Translations under genes and position numbers: made by a program
The notes under the pieces: generated by a model
Told to the model about the DNA's origin: nothing
The model's input: only the letters and a program-made list of their open reading frames with translations
Databases searched by the model: none
Shown here: positions 42,632 to 54,996 of the stretch, in pieces
Layout of the letters: every line of letters begins with the position of its first letter
Numbering within the stretch: position 1 is the stretch's first letter
From: Poa pratensis
Taxonomy: Eukaryota > Streptophyta > Magnoliopsida > Poales > Poaceae
Direction: 5' to 3'
Assembly (NCBI GenBank): GCA_947311845.1
Contig: CAMZMU010000117.1
Location: 71,581,444-71,645,443 of the forward strand
Length of the DNA stretch: 64,000 bases

Positions 42632-44523
42632 CCGATGTGCCACACCCCACAGGGGCTGCTCAGACAAGGAGGGGCATGATTTTTGTACACGGAGCTGGCA
42701 GCGATGGCTCTACATACTGACGTGAAGACCACACCGTCTGGTCGCTGAGATGCCACTCTCACACCCGCGTCTCAGGCTCAACGTCCAACTTCAGTTCTAC
42801 ATCATGAGCTTCTCCATAATTTTTTGTACAGATTCGTTTTTTATGTACCGGGCTGTAGTGGGAAAAGGAGATCTGGACAGTAATTTTATTTGATTTCTTG
42901 TTCATGCCTTAAGTGAAGTGCTGTTGTTTTCTCTTCCCACTTAACTAGCTCAACTTCTTGTGATTTTCAGTCATCGGCTTAAGAGTTTATTAAGCCCTTA
43001 TCCTGGTTCTGGTTGCTGTTTGCATAAAAAAAAGGACAGGCTCGCTGGTTGTTTTGTGTCTTCATGGAGATGTGTGGCCAATTGTATTTGATGGAGATAT
43101 AGATGCATCTATGGCATACTGGGATGTGAGTTTTTTGGTTAATGCTCCACAGTCCACATGGAGCATCTAAAAAGAATTTGCTCCCTGAATGTAACTTTGT
43201 TGTTGAATATAATCTCTTATCACTTATTAAGTATGAATCTTCTAAAATTAATCTGCTCTCTTGATGTATCTTTGCTACTTATTTATGGAACTAAACCAAT
43301 CCGTGGATGCTGTTGGTGCCGGAGAAGCTTAGGGATGAGGCATTGCCGACCCGGACAAGATTCAGCAGAAGGCTTGGGAGCTCCAGCTTGTCTGTGGTCG
43401 TCGCCAACAGTTAGGCTGAGTTTACAGTTCCTGTATTTTGGGAGCTTTTCATGTAATTTCCGACGTATGGTTGCTTTCTGGTTGGCTTCCCCAGTCTGTA
43501 GCTGTTTTGGTGGAATTGGTAGTTTGGTAGAGTCTGGTGGTTTGCTTTGTAACTTGATCGCTGGGTTTTGACCCCACTAGACATCTGGCTTTCTATATAA
43601 AAAAAGCGGGGCCGTTCGGCCTTTCTCTAAAAAAAATAAACCAATCTGCTCCAACTGTATACATTTTCTTGTCTCTTATTATTTCTTAAACTTCTAAAAT
43701 AGTTTTGTCCTGTATGTAACTTTTGCACTTGAATGCAATTTATCTCTTAAATTTTTACGACAGAGGGATGCAATTTCAGTAATTTCTTTCCTCTATTTTA
43801 ATTATAATTTGTTACAACTGGATGTAATTCTCTTCCACATTCAGAATGATGGAAGGTCAAATCGTGACACTGTATGTTTATTTCATTTTGGTGTAAGTTT
43901 AATAGTACACCAAAAGTAACATTGCACATTTATAACTTTTTCCCACTGTATTTTTTACATCCTCGGATCAAATTTCTGCTATGGGTAGTCACGGCAAGGG
44001 AAGAAAGAGGAGGCAAGCTATGTGGGTGTATTTGTACAGCTCAAGCCCTCGCAGTTTTCCCTTGTCACGACCTTTGCAGCCCCGAAGTGGGGTAGATGGC
44101 GAGCGAATCTGGTCCAGCTTTGGAGTAGCGTGTATTACTTTGGCAATGAAGGCAGAGGAAACGTGGGACCAGAATTTTCTATTTATAGAATGCAGAGCAT
44201 GGGACAGCTGCTCCTTTCCGTTTTCGGGAGGGGCACCGCAGAGGGCTAAACAGTGCGCGCGCACTGTGTAGCTACGTCCACTTTAAAGAATAGCTCTCCT
44301 CTCTTACCACTCCTTTCTCGCTTAAAAGGAATCATACCGCAGCCTTTTTAAATCACAATAACTCGACAGCAACCAATTAAATGGAGAAGATGAAGAAGAA
44401 CATGCGAAAATAACCCGGCCTGAAATACTTTAATTTTGGTCTTCTGCAATAGGGATTTTTTTGGTGTGAGACTAAGCTTGCCTAAGGTCCCCCTACCTAA
44501 AAAATCTCGCCTATGATGAGAGA
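42632..44523. other. Unclassified repeat-like region
   Basis: Continues the motif-bearing region found at 37600-38600 (GATGTAA-type motifs at 43190-43830). It contains a short retroposon at 43302-43636. Short open frames near 43981-44271 have no domain and no splice context. Nothing else is assigned. Confidence 0.35.
43302..43636 (+). mobile_element. 5'-truncated LINE-type retroposon
   Basis: 335 bp ending with AAAGCGGGGCCGTTCGGCC, then a short A tail. It is flanked by a 10-bp duplication TAAACCAATC (43292-43301 and 43637-43646). The end resembles 3' ends of grass L1-like elements. Confidence 0.75.
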
Positions 44524-44525
44524 TA

Positions 44526-44637
44526 CTCCCTCCGTTTCAGAGTGTCTTATATTTGCACAAATTAGATGTATCTAAACATGAAACTACATACATCCAATTT
44601 AAACAAATCTAAGATACTTATTTTTGTACGGAGGGAG
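44526..44637. mobile_element. Stowaway MITE
   Basis: 112 bp flanked by TA at 44524-44525 and 44638-44639. Ends CTCCCTCCGTTTCAGAGTG and inverted CTCCCTCCGTACAAAAATAA. Confidence 0.9.
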
Positions 44638-45082
44638 TATATGTTAAGTAAGATACAATGTTAATCATTTTCTCCTTTACTACAGTATCATCTCAGCAAC
44701 TTATAGCACTGTGCTAGAAAACATAAGCCTTAGGATTGACATGACAAACTTGTAAATATAGTTTTTGATATTTTGTTTAAAAAATGAAGGGCTCACTGGG
44801 GTTCAGGAGCCAAAATGACATTTTGGCATTGCTAGAAACTACTGAGAATCGAATCAGTAGTTTTTTAAGAAACAAAAATCAGCAGCTTAATGAATCTATA
44901 TCAAAATTCGTGGAGGTCGTCCTGTCTCTGTACTCTCGAGTCTCTGTCTCTCTGATGGCAACAGAGCAGCTGCTGGAGGAGCCACAAGACCCACGGCCGA
45001 CGATCCTCCCCCACTGACCACTTGTTTCCAAACTCCTGGCATCTCTATCTTCTATCTGCTCTACAGTCTAGTGGCGGCGACG

Positions 45083-47614
45083 ATGGGGATCTGGGGCTGG
45101 CCGTGGGGGCGGCGTGGGCTGTCGGGCTTCGGCTCCGCGTCCACCGCCGAGGACGTCGCCGCCAGCGTCGACGCCAGCCATCTCACGGCCATCGTCACAG
45201 GTGCGCAACTGCCTGCCCCGTGCTACTGCGGTGTTCGTCTGTTTGCTGTTACGGCTCGATTCCACGGATGGCCATGAAAAAAAGAGCGAGAAAATTGTGC
45301 AGTGAAGGCAGCAATCCTCACCTCACGTCCTTGCGCCATTGCTGAACGCAGTCTGGTTTCCCATGTGCAGTGTGCTGATTAATTAATCAAGTGGTTAAGA
45401 AGCACACAAACATGATTAGTGTGGTTATTTGCAATTTGGAATCTATACATATTTGGGCGGGCTAGTGACCCATTCGGTCCTGCAGCTTTAAGAAACAGGG
45501 TTTTTATTTCGTGATGATGTTTCAGAGGGACAAGTAGTTGGGTTTTACTTTGACAGATTAGATTTTTTTTGCATGTAATGCTAGTGTTCAATCTTCTAAG
45601 AAGATGCAGTACTAGTATTTTCTTGTTGTTTCACCATACAACCGCATTGCGTCTAGGTTCCACTTGTGAAACAATAACAGAGCAAAATAGTAGTAATATT
45701 TTGATAATTTGTTCCATTTTGCTGCAGAGCTTCCCTGAAAAAAATAAAAATAAGCGAGTTATCATGATTCACAAGCCAACTTATAGTATATTCTGTTCTT
45801 CAGATTACAGAAAGAAATCAGGACTCAGGAGACATATATAACAGTTGATCCTACTTGTTGACATGCAGGAGCAACAAATGGAATTGGGAAGGAGACGGCC
45901 AGAGTTCTTGCACTTAGGGGAGCAAATGTGATCATACCAGCAAGGACGCTGGAGAGTGGAATGAAGGTGAAAGAGAGCCTCTCCGAAGAGGTCCCCAGCT
46001 CGAAGCTCCATGTCATGGAGATGGATGTGAGCTCCCTTGACTCCGTTTGCAGCTTCGCGCGCTCCTTCAATTCCTCCCACAAGCATCTGAACGTCCTCAT
46101 GTATGTAAATCTTGCACCATCTGACACACTGTAAATGTTCGAAAGAAGCACAAAGGTGTGGTGAGCACACAGACTGACTGATTCTTTCATATGTGTTTTG
46201 GTCTGAAGAAACAACGCAGGGATAATGGCCTGCCCTTTCGAGCTATCCAAAGATGGGATTGAGCTCCAATTCGCAACCAATCATCTTGGTATGTATGTGT
46301 CTTTACATTTAGGGTATAAACAAGACTGCCATTATTGCTACTCACTAGTGCAAAGAACCTTGCGGTTGATGCCTTTTTTCATGTTCTGTTACCCATCGAT
46401 CATCAATCATGTAAACATTATAGGATATGCTGTTGCTGATGCTGATGCTGAGTTGAGATGTTCAGTAGTTCAGGCTTATTTAAACACCTGTTAAATTTTC
46501 ACCTTACGAGCAGGTCATTTCTTGCTGACAAATCTTCTACTTGACAAGATGAAATCAACTGCCAAGGAGACCGGCATACAGGGTAGGATCGTAAATGTAT
46601 CTTCAACAGCTCATAGAAGAAGCGATGGCTCAGGCTTTGATCTGAACAAGCTGAATGACAAATCCAGGCGAGCAATACATTTACTGATTTTATTTGCAAG
46701 AATGCAACATAACACCTAGCTGAAATTCCTTCTAACCATTTAAAAAATTACAGGTATAATGCATTCAGTGCATACTCACACTCCAAATTAGCCAATATTC
46801 TCCATGCAAATGAGCTATCCAGGCGTTTTCAGGTCTGGAGTCTCTTACAAGTTACATCTGTCATAATCAAGATGAGCTAAGCCTAGAGCAAAACATCAGC
46901 TGAAACCTCAAAAGACATTCGAGTAGTCTAAGCAATTCGGCAACACAATACTGCTGTTTTCATTTTTGCCTGATGAAATAACATACTGCATAATAAGGTA
47001 AAGCACATCGTGTCAGGCCCTAAAAGTCTAATGTACTAATGGTAGTTTGGTGGAAACCCAGGAACAAGGATGTGATCTGACTGCGAATTCCCTGCACCCT
47101 GGACTCATCGTAACCAACATCGCTCGCTACGTCGCGACAAACAGTAATACTATCACAAGAAACTTAATGCGTCGATTCTGTGACAGAACTGTTCGTTGAA
47201 GTTCAGTTAAGCAGTACCCTCAAACCATAAACTGAATGTTCTGCAGGTGTGCTGACCTCGATTTTCTCTCTGGCCAAGCCTTTCCTGAAGGACGTGCCCC
47301 AGGTAATATAACCGCATACGCTTACACGGTCCCTCACTAGAAATTACACTAGAACCTGTGTCAATCTGTCACAATGAAGATGTTTTTCATGATAACGAAA
47401 TGGTAAGGAGATTTTCACTTGACAAGATGAACTTGATGTTCAGGGAGCTACGACTACTGTTTACCTAGCATTGCATCCTGATGCCAAGGGTGTATCAGGC
47501 AAATACTTCGCCGGTTGTAACGAGGCGAGGCCAACGCCCGTCGCAAGAGATGCAGAGCTGGCCAAGAGGCTGTGGTCGTTCAGTGAAGAACTCGTGGAAA
47601 ATAGATCAAAATGA
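45083..47614 (+). CDS. Short-chain dehydrogenase/reductase (TIC32 or retinol-dehydrogenase-like)
   Basis: Eight exons join in frame (45083-45200, 45869-46100, 46209-46288, 46514-46667, 46754-46832, 47062-47143, 47247-47302, 47444-47614) to 323 residues, the normal size. It has the Rossmann cofactor motif TGATNGIG (39-46), NNAG (118-121), the catalytic serine region VNVSS (172-174), YSHSK (Tyr202, Lys206) and [10 protein letters not shown]. The N-terminus is not a typical transit peptide ([20 protein letters not shown]), as in TIC32, a calmodulin- and NADPH-linked protein at the inner chloroplast envelope. The same motifs occur in other plant retinol-dehydrogenase-like SDRs, so the exact paralogue is open. 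The NADP preference suggested by Arg after the second strand (PARTLE) is an inference. Intron 4 has a GC donor (AG|GCGAGC). No disruption is seen. Confidence 0.92.
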
Positions 47615-48649
47615 TGTGATGTTGGGTGCTGCGAGTAGTCTGTACATGCATGCATCAATTGAACAGAGTATGTGTTCTTGTTGTAAATTGCTATAGTAGC
47701 ACGTATCTATCTTTTCTAGGAAGACATGAATAGACTGCAATTGTTAGTTAAATTTTCTGTAGTAACTTACGATTCCATTCCTCATCCATTATGTTCGTCT
47801 AATTTTATACATTTGTTCATATTGAGCGATTTCCTTGAAATGGGAGACATTAACAAATTACACACAACTTATTCTTATCAAGTCATATCTCTTGGCAGGC
47901 TACTGCAGCGTTATAATTATTAGCATTCACGAAAATAGAAATAACGTATATAATCCGGTCTCATATTGTGTTGTTAAATGTATCTGTCTTTACTATACAA
48001 GATAGGAGTACTAAACTGATTTATTTACCAAATTATTTATTGTTCAGAATAAGATCTCCTTACTTTTTGTCTTCGAATAAAAAGTTTCTCTTCACCATAT
48101 CCCGTGGTCTTTTCTAAAATCTATGTTTGTATTTAATTGGCACAAAAATGCATACATAACTTATTTTGAGATGCCCGTTTCGAGTTTTCTTTACTATTAA
48201 ATGGAAGTTAGTGATGGTGATACGTCGCTCAACACACAACGCTCATCCTCACATGCATCCAGTCCGTCCGATATTTTTTCCAGCCTATAGGCCCAAATGA
48301 TCGAATTCCCCACATTAGGAAGAAGAAGTTGTTTATGTTTGTAGTGGTGATGAACTGCAATCTGTCGGTTCGTCTTCTAGAAGTTGACATCACTACTGTT
48401 GAGAATATGAATAAATAATTTATACTATGTTGTTGCTCAGTAGGATGTTGAGATTAGGCTTATAGAAAATTGGAGAATTTTTTTTATATGTCGTTATGCA
48501 TATATTGTTCCACCATTTTTGCATATACCCTTTATTCTTGTTGAAATCCTTAATTTTTGAGCTAAACCTTTTATTTGTTCAAAATGTTATTTAAAATATA
48601 GCACACTATATTTTAAACGAGGCAAAAGTTTTGACTGTTATATTGATAT
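47615..48649. other. AT-rich intergenic stretch, no gene seen
   Basis: 3' UTR of the dehydrogenase for perhaps 250 bases, then AT-rich sequence without an element I can delimit. Confidence 0.4.
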
Positions 48650-49960
48650 AGGAGGACAAACATGTTACAGCCTAGGCCAAAAGAAAAACACCCCGACAAA
48701 GCAAACACTATGAGGTACCTGCCAAACGCTTAGCACCAGCGTAGATCCAGTTTTTGCCCACGTCCCTGATCTTCTGAAAGAGCACCGAAGACATTGTTTT
48801 TTTCCTCCAAATTTCCCAGGAAATCAGAGTTACGGCCGATCGAAGCCCTTTAGGGTGGGCAGATGAAGTCTTGCAAATGGCATGCCAGTATTGGAGAGCA
48901 GTTGAGCGGCCCGTTCCCAAGTCTTGCACTAGAGAGGCGCAAGCCAGCCAAGAAGCTGTAGCCCGTCAAATAAGGAAGGAGAAACAACATTTGAAAGATA
49001 TGTCTAGCCGTCTCTCCTTGACAATGACACAATTGACATAGGGGATTGTGCGGCCAACCCTTGATTGTACGACGACCAGATGTCCAGAGGCGATTCTGAA
49101 CGGCAAGCCAAGCGAAGAAGCGGCATTTTGGGGCGCCCATATCTATCACCCATGGTTCGAAAGAGCAACGCGTAGAGCCGGAAAACTGCGCCTTGTAGGC
49201 CGAAGCAGCCGAGTAGCATGCATCCAATGGAAGTCAGGGTCCAAGCGATCGATTCCTCAATTTCCGGCATAAGAGTGATGTCTTGGAGAGTGTCCGGAAG
49301 CCTCTGGAACTACGAGATATGATCTGCAATGAAATCCTGCACCGAGATATCCGCCATCCAGTTGAGATTAGTGAGCGCATCTTAAACACATATCCTCTTT
49401 CTATTGGAAGCCTTGCATATTTTTGGCGCACTCAGTTTCGGAGATGTCCCATTAAGCCATGATGAGGACCAAAACCACGCCTTACGACCATCCCCAATGG
49501 TAACCTTTGTCGTGACGTTGAAGAGCACTCTGTCCGTGTTGTCGTTTGGGGTGTCGAGGCCTACCCAAGGCTTGTCTGGGGCCACCCACATAATCCCAAG
49601 ATCGTCAATGTTTTTAGGGCGTCAAACCTTTGTCCAACAAACTTTGCATTTCCCTCAGCTGACAATATCGCGTCCAGCTCAGATAATGCTCCTTCTAATC
49701 TTGTCAAAATCCTTTAACGTTGCCTTGCCAGTCTTGATGGCGGTGAGCGAAGATAGGCAATGAAGCTAGGACTGATTTTACCAGAGCATCACATCCCGCT
49801 ATGTTGAGAAATTTAACATTCCAGGGGTTCAAAAGAGACGAAGACTTTTCAACAAAGCTGCAGGTCGGCACGCCTTAGCCTCCCAAGGGACAAAGGAAAG
49901 ACCAAGTCAAGCGAAAAGCGGCATTTTGGGGGCGCCCAATCTTCCACACCATAAGATTCA
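48650..49960 (-). pseudogene. Degraded LINE, 3' end of the reverse transcriptase protein
   Basis: Several frames on the minus strand together give the end of a plant L1-type ORF2: FNVTTKVTIGDGRKAWFWSS WLNG-like text at 49382-49591 and the zinc-binding zf-RVT domain at about 49000-49180 with APKCRFFAWLAVQNRLWTSG and CQLCHCQGETARHIF. Stops and frameshifts break the frame repeatedly. A second similar fragment (AAGCGGCATTTTGGGG-type sequence) is near 49910-49970. Confidence 0.75.
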
Positions 49961-49989
49961 AAAGAGCAACGCACCGACAACACCACATG

Positions 49990-50360
49990 TTTGAATAAGC
50001 AACATTTTAGGGGCGCCTTAGCACGCTATAGCGCCTATAGTATATGTAGGAGGCCGCTATTTTTTTTAGCACGCTATTTTTTTCTTTTACCTTGGTCCAT
50101 ATACACCTACATTATGCTCTAATGCAATGACGTCGCCTTGAGGTAAAGGAGAAACTGACAATTAATACCCTGTCTAGTATCTAGCAAGGATTAAGTGTCG
50201 CTCGACAAGTCAAGATAAGTCGTGCGACTTGTCTACTTGTCGGTACTTGTGTTCCAAGCAAAAACCTCGACTAGTCGCGACAAGTTGTGACTAGTCACGA
50301 CTAGTCGTGCGACTTGTCGGTACCCAGCGACAAGTTGCGACTCATCGACTCGTAATCCTT
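49990..50360. repeat. Cluster of CGACAAGT/ACTTGTCG and GACTAGTC motifs
   Basis: Between 50200 and 50360 the motifs GACAAGT, ACTTGTCG and GACTAGTCG recur in both orientations about a dozen times, forming many short hairpins (for example CGACTAGTCGCGACAAGTTG). No boundary or target duplication is found. Confidence 0.55.
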
Positions 50361-50469
50361 GGTATCTAGGAGTGTATCGTGATGATAAATGAATGACGAG
50401 CGAAGATTCTGGCTCTTAGCTATAGTGTTCCTTTATTTTTTTTTCAAAAATATATATTAATTAAAAGAT

Positions 50470-50760
50470 TTATTTAAAAAAAATGCTGCATATTCTTCAT
50501 GACATTTCACATGAACGTGTAAAAATTTAGTTTGAAATATTTTACGTTTCTAGGTACACAGAAAGAGAAATATACATATCTGAGTATAATGAACAAAGTG
50601 AAAAAAAAAAAATCATATTTTCAAATCTCCAACTTTTTTTCATTTTTGTGTAGCCATAGTACTATAAAGAACTTCACATTAAGATTTTGCATGTTCGTAG
50701 GATATATCATTGACTACATCCATAATTTATTTAAAATTTTAAAACTTATAATTTTTTAAC
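50470..50760. mobile_element. MITE-like inverted repeat, relative of the 31.7-kb copy
   Basis: The inner segment GTAAAAATTTAGTTTGAAAT is nearly identical with the one in the element at 31695-31955, and the outer arms pair weakly (TATTTAAAAAAAATG with its inverse ATTATGGATGTAG). Boundaries are approximate. Confidence 0.45.
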
Positions 50761-50779
50761 ATAGACGGATCACTATACG

Positions 50780-51740
50780 TGGGAGCCAAAGTGACTTTTC
50801 CACTGTTTTCATTCAAAAGGATGTGAAACGAACCGGCTTAACTTCTCACGTGGCCCCGATGATTTAAACCCCTAAAATTTGAGAGCTTTCGTTGCTTTGG
50901 TTTCTTCTTTGGACGTGGCTAGCCAACGGCCGCGCGTTGGTTGGTCTACTGCAACGGCCGACCCGAAAAAGGCAAGGTCCTGTCTCCCCCGTGACGAAAA
51001 GGGAAAGACTGCAGCGCGCGCGACGCACATCCCGCGCCGCTGTCCGGCCTCCCCATCCCACCGCGCCGGCCCCCGACCTCCCACCGCGCCACTCTCTGAC
51101 TGCGCCGGCCTCCCGTCTCTGACCGCGCCGGCCTCCCGCCTCAAACCGCGCCGGCCACGCCTCCGACTGCGCCTCCCCTGAGCTACCACCGCCGGCCCCG
51201 GCGACCTCCCGCCTCACGCGGAAAGTGGCGGTCGCTGATTCTAGCAACCCTCGACCGAACCCAGGACACAACCCATGGAGTCAAGGGCACCGATCTCGCT
51301 TGCTACCCAGCGGCGGCAGAACTCGAGGAGTCGGAGCAGAGGGACGAGGGACCTCGGGCGGCGGCGGTAGAGCTGGAGGAGCCAGATCAGGGGGACGAGG
51401 GGATCTCGGGCGGCGGCGGCCGTCGTTAGAGCACATCCGCGAGTTGGAGATGCGAAGGAGAGAGCAGAACATGGGTGCGGCGTGACGGGCGTCGGATGGG
51501 ATCGAATCTGCGGGAGAGAGAGAGCAGAGCGCGTCTGCGCGTGCGTGGTGCTGCGTGCGATGTGTCCTGTGTGCCTGTGTGCGTGCGTGGTACTGCGTGC
51601 GATGTGTCCTGTGTGCGTGCGTGGGTGGTGTGCTTTGTGCGTCCCTGTGTGCATACCTGGGCGTTGGTGGTGTGCTATACTGCTATGTGCCTGTGTGTGT
51701 GTGGACAAGGTACGCGTGGGCCGGTGAGCTGCATCTTGTC
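50780..51740. other. GC-rich, captured-fragment-like block
   Basis: CpG-rich sequence with CCGGCCTCC and GGCGGCGG repeats and a GTGTGCGTGCGTG-type microsatellite at about 51540-51710. No coding region I trust. It probably forms one unclassified transposon together with the adjacent array to 52870. Confidence 0.35.
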
Positions 51741-52008
51741 TTCTGATAATTAGGGATTGTTTGCCTAAATGCGTGTAAACATTGCTTAATTTTATCAAAT
51801 TGTTGTCTAAAACGGGCTGTGTAGTTGCCTACTGCTGTTGTAAATTAGGGTGGGTCTTATTTTCTCCGATTGTTGCATAAGGCTAAATAGGAGTTGCTAA
51901 ATCTTGCCATTTCATTGTCAAATTTTGTGTAGTACTTTCTTAATTGTTACAGTTAAATATAGTTGCTCGATTATACTATTTTGTTGCCTAACGGTATAAC
52001 CCTACTTA

Positions 52009-52860
52009 GTTGCCTGACAGTGATTAAAACACTACTTAGTTGTTTCGGAGCACAAATTAGTTGCCCCAAAAACACTACTTAGTTGCGTGACAGTGATTTT
52101 AAAATTTGCCTGAAAACACTACTTAGTTGTCTCGGAGCACAAATTAGTTGCCCCAAAAACACTACTTAGTTGCGTGACAGTGATTTTAAAATTTGCCTGA
52201 AAACACTACTTAGTTGCCTCGGAGCACAAATTAGTTGCCCCAAAAACACTACTTAGTTGCGTGACAGTGATTTAAAATTTGCCTGAAAACACTACTTAGT
52301 TGCCTCGGAGCACAAATTAGTTGCCCCAAAACACTACTTAGTTGCCTAAAGCACTTCTAAGTTGATCTGAAACCCTACTTAGTTGCCTGAAAAACAACAA
52401 CAAAATTGTAGACAGTGATTCAAAGTTTGTCTGAAAGCACTGATTAATTGGCCTGAAATCCACAACTTAATTGCCCGAACCACTACTTAATTTCCTAAAA
52501 CAAAATTTTAAATTTCCTCAACCACTACAACACGTTTGCCTGAAATCACTACTTAGTTGCGTCAAACACTAGAAAAAAAATACATAGCCAATGATTTAAG
52601 TTGCCTGAAAGCACTCCAAATTTTGCGTGAAAAAGCTACTTAGTTGCTCGAAACACCACAAAAATGTCTAAGCAAGAATTTCAAATTGCCCCAACCACTA
52701 CTTAATTGCCTAAAGCAATGATTGGAATTGCCTGAAACATTCCATAGTTTGCCTGAAATCGCTACTTAGTTGATGACACACTGCAAAAAAAAGCGTAAGC
52801 AATGATTTAAGTTGCCTAAAACAATCCAAATATTGCGTGAAAGCCCTACTTAGTTGCCCA
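52009..52860. repeat. Tandem array with CTACTTAGTTGCC core (87-bp unit)
   Basis: Three and a half copies of an 87-bp unit lie at 52030-52116, 52117-52203, 52204-52289 and 52290-52332; they differ by only a few bases. Each unit holds two CACTACTTAGTTG motifs. At least 14 such motifs occur between 52009 and 52860, the outer ones degenerate. The motif is present only on the plus strand. Confidence 0.9.
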
Positions 52861-53899
52861 AAACATTACAAAATTCTAATACGCATTGAAGCAACTCTGA
52901 TGCACAACGAAGCAACTTTACAAAATTGAGGTAGCGAATGTATAGGAGAAGGAGGCGAGTATGCTCCAAGGACCGCGATGGAGGTAATCTTTCGTATGAA
53001 AAAACAACTTTGGTGCGCGATAAATCAACTCTGATCCACAGTGATGTAACTTTTGTGTCCACCGAATCAATTTTTGTGTAACTCATAAGTATAGATAGAC
53101 ACTATAATCAAGATATGTCGAGCATCAGCATCATTTTTGTGTGTGAGAGAAATCGAGCATGAACATCAGCTTAGCTTGGCCTAGCATGGTCGGAGCTGAG
53201 GCCTAGCAACTAGAGCCATGACCTTGGCCCTTGGGCGCTGGCGCTGCAAATTTCTGGCCCATTAGGCATTAGCTGATTAGCCCATCAGTTTAGCTCCATC
53301 CAAAAATGAAGCACACCCGTTGAGACCAACGAGACCTGCGCCTCATTTCCAGGCGATGAGGACAGCGCCGCCGCCAGCCCTACGCTCGCCGCCTCTGCTC
53401 ACCAGCTCCGGGAAGAGCTCCGGCAGCAGCCACGTCACCTCTTCCCCTGTCGTTCCCCGCGCACAGCCCGAGCTGGACGCCCCCTGCGCGCCGCAGCCTG
53501 TCCAGGCCCTGGCCACCTCCATGGCCATGGTTTCCTAAATCGAGCACCTCGACGACGGCTTCCTAAAATCGAGGACCTCGACGACGCTCGTGCATCGTAT
53601 CCACTCCCAGCGAGGCGACGACGCGCTTCTCTTCCCTGTGAAGGAGGCGGCCGGAGCTTGGGGCGTTAGGAAGGGTGGTTTCCAGAGTTCCCACCGCCAA
53701 GATCCAGTCGGGGGAGGCGAACTGACCATGGGTACGGGACGGATTCGGACGAAATAATTGCTAGGTACACGCACGCGGGACCGCTCCGACCAGGTGGACC
53801 CTGGCGCACGAATCGCGACGGGGGAGCGGGATCGGACGACTCACGAGCGGCCGTTCCGTCTGTCCGTATAACGCACGCGCGTAAGGAAGCTTTTAGGTT
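52861..53899. other. Unclassified, gene-fragment-like sequence upstream of MATH-BTB
   Basis: Short open frames near 53320-53780 are proline/serine-rich and lack a domain or an obvious promoter. The repeat-derived tail of the 52-kb array lies at the start of this stretch. Confidence 0.35.
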
Positions 53900-54996
53900 C
53901 TTCTTTTTTTCCTTGGCTTTTCGGCGGCGGCGGCTCCTTCTCCGGGTACACCCCTGCTCTTCCTCTCCTGTGGTTCCGTCGTCCCGGCTGTGGTGCTTCG
54001 TCTGCGCCGCCTGGGGTGCGGTGGAGGCGCCTTTGGTGGCTGGTCTGGTTCGTCTCTTCTCTCTTGTTTCTCTCTGTGTTCTGGGTTGAGCTCGACGGTC
54101 GCCTTGGTTGCGTTGGCCGGCGGTGTAGTTTCTCCGGGGGCGCTTGTTAGTGGGGATGTATGTTTTTGTTACCGTCGATTGGTAGGAAACTAGGAATCCT
54201 GTTGTCGATTCTTTGGGATTGGGGGCGGATTCTGGGGAGGATTGCGTTGCCCCCTATGGTTTCTTCCTGCCGGCATTTTGTCCTGTTTTGTGTAGATGTG
54301 TGCTGGGGCTGGCGATTGGGGGCGGATTTGAGGGCTGATTTGGTTGCCCTCTCTGTCTTCTTCGGCCTAGCATCGTATCTGATTTTGTGTGCATGTGTGC
54401 TGGGTCTGTCCTCGGGCTCAGCTGTGTTTCTTGCGGTTGTTCTCCTAGCATTTGTTTCTGGGAGAATTGATTATCACCCCCTAGTTCGTGCGCCATGACC
54501 ACATAAGCCCCTCTGTTGTTCTTCCTCCCTTCTAGCCCCCTTTGATGCTATTATCTCCTCATTAAGCTATTAATTTGATATAGTAATCTAGTAATTATAA
54601 GCGCAATTTGAATATCTTTGATCTGTGACGCCTTGTGGGCTGTCTCTACTTTTTGGTGATGGCGGCAGTGCGTTTGGTTTGTGTTATTTGGCTGGTTAAG
54701 TTTATGTGTCAATCTGTGTTTGCTTTGAGGTGATTTGTGTGCGGCCTTGCTTGGCATGCGCTAGGCTTCGCGTTTCTTTTTTTGGATTGTGAAGGGTTTT
54801 TGGTTTTGTATGATTTGGCCTCGGGGTGGGGAATCCCTGTTTTTTTCTGGTTGTTGATGGTCTTATGCGGTGTTTCCGGGCTGGGAAGTGTATTTTGTTC
54901 GTCTGTTTTAATCCCTTACTAGTATCTACGTATACACAGACGCAGCTAAAAAAATTCATGTTGCTAGAGTTCCATCCTACCTAGCCCACCTCCAGA
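53900..54996 (+). promoter_or_regulatory. Promoter and long leader of the MATH-BTB gene
   Basis: CT-rich and GC-rich sequence begins at about 53900 (CTTCTTTTTTTCCTTGGCTT, GGCGGCGGCGG). It becomes T- and G-rich until 54960, as in a 5' UTR intron. I cannot place the donor and acceptor with confidence. Confidence 0.35.

Noticed and set aside
43981..44271. Overlapping ORFs near 44 kb
   Set aside because: No domain, no splice context; they lie in an unclassified repeat-like region.
50864..51485. Frames in CpG-rich block
   Set aside because: Arg/Pro/Ala-rich on all frames of both strands, as expected from GC-rich sequence; no motif.
52009..52860. CRISPR array
   Set aside because: The units are contiguous tandem repeats without unique spacers, and the genome is eukaryotic.
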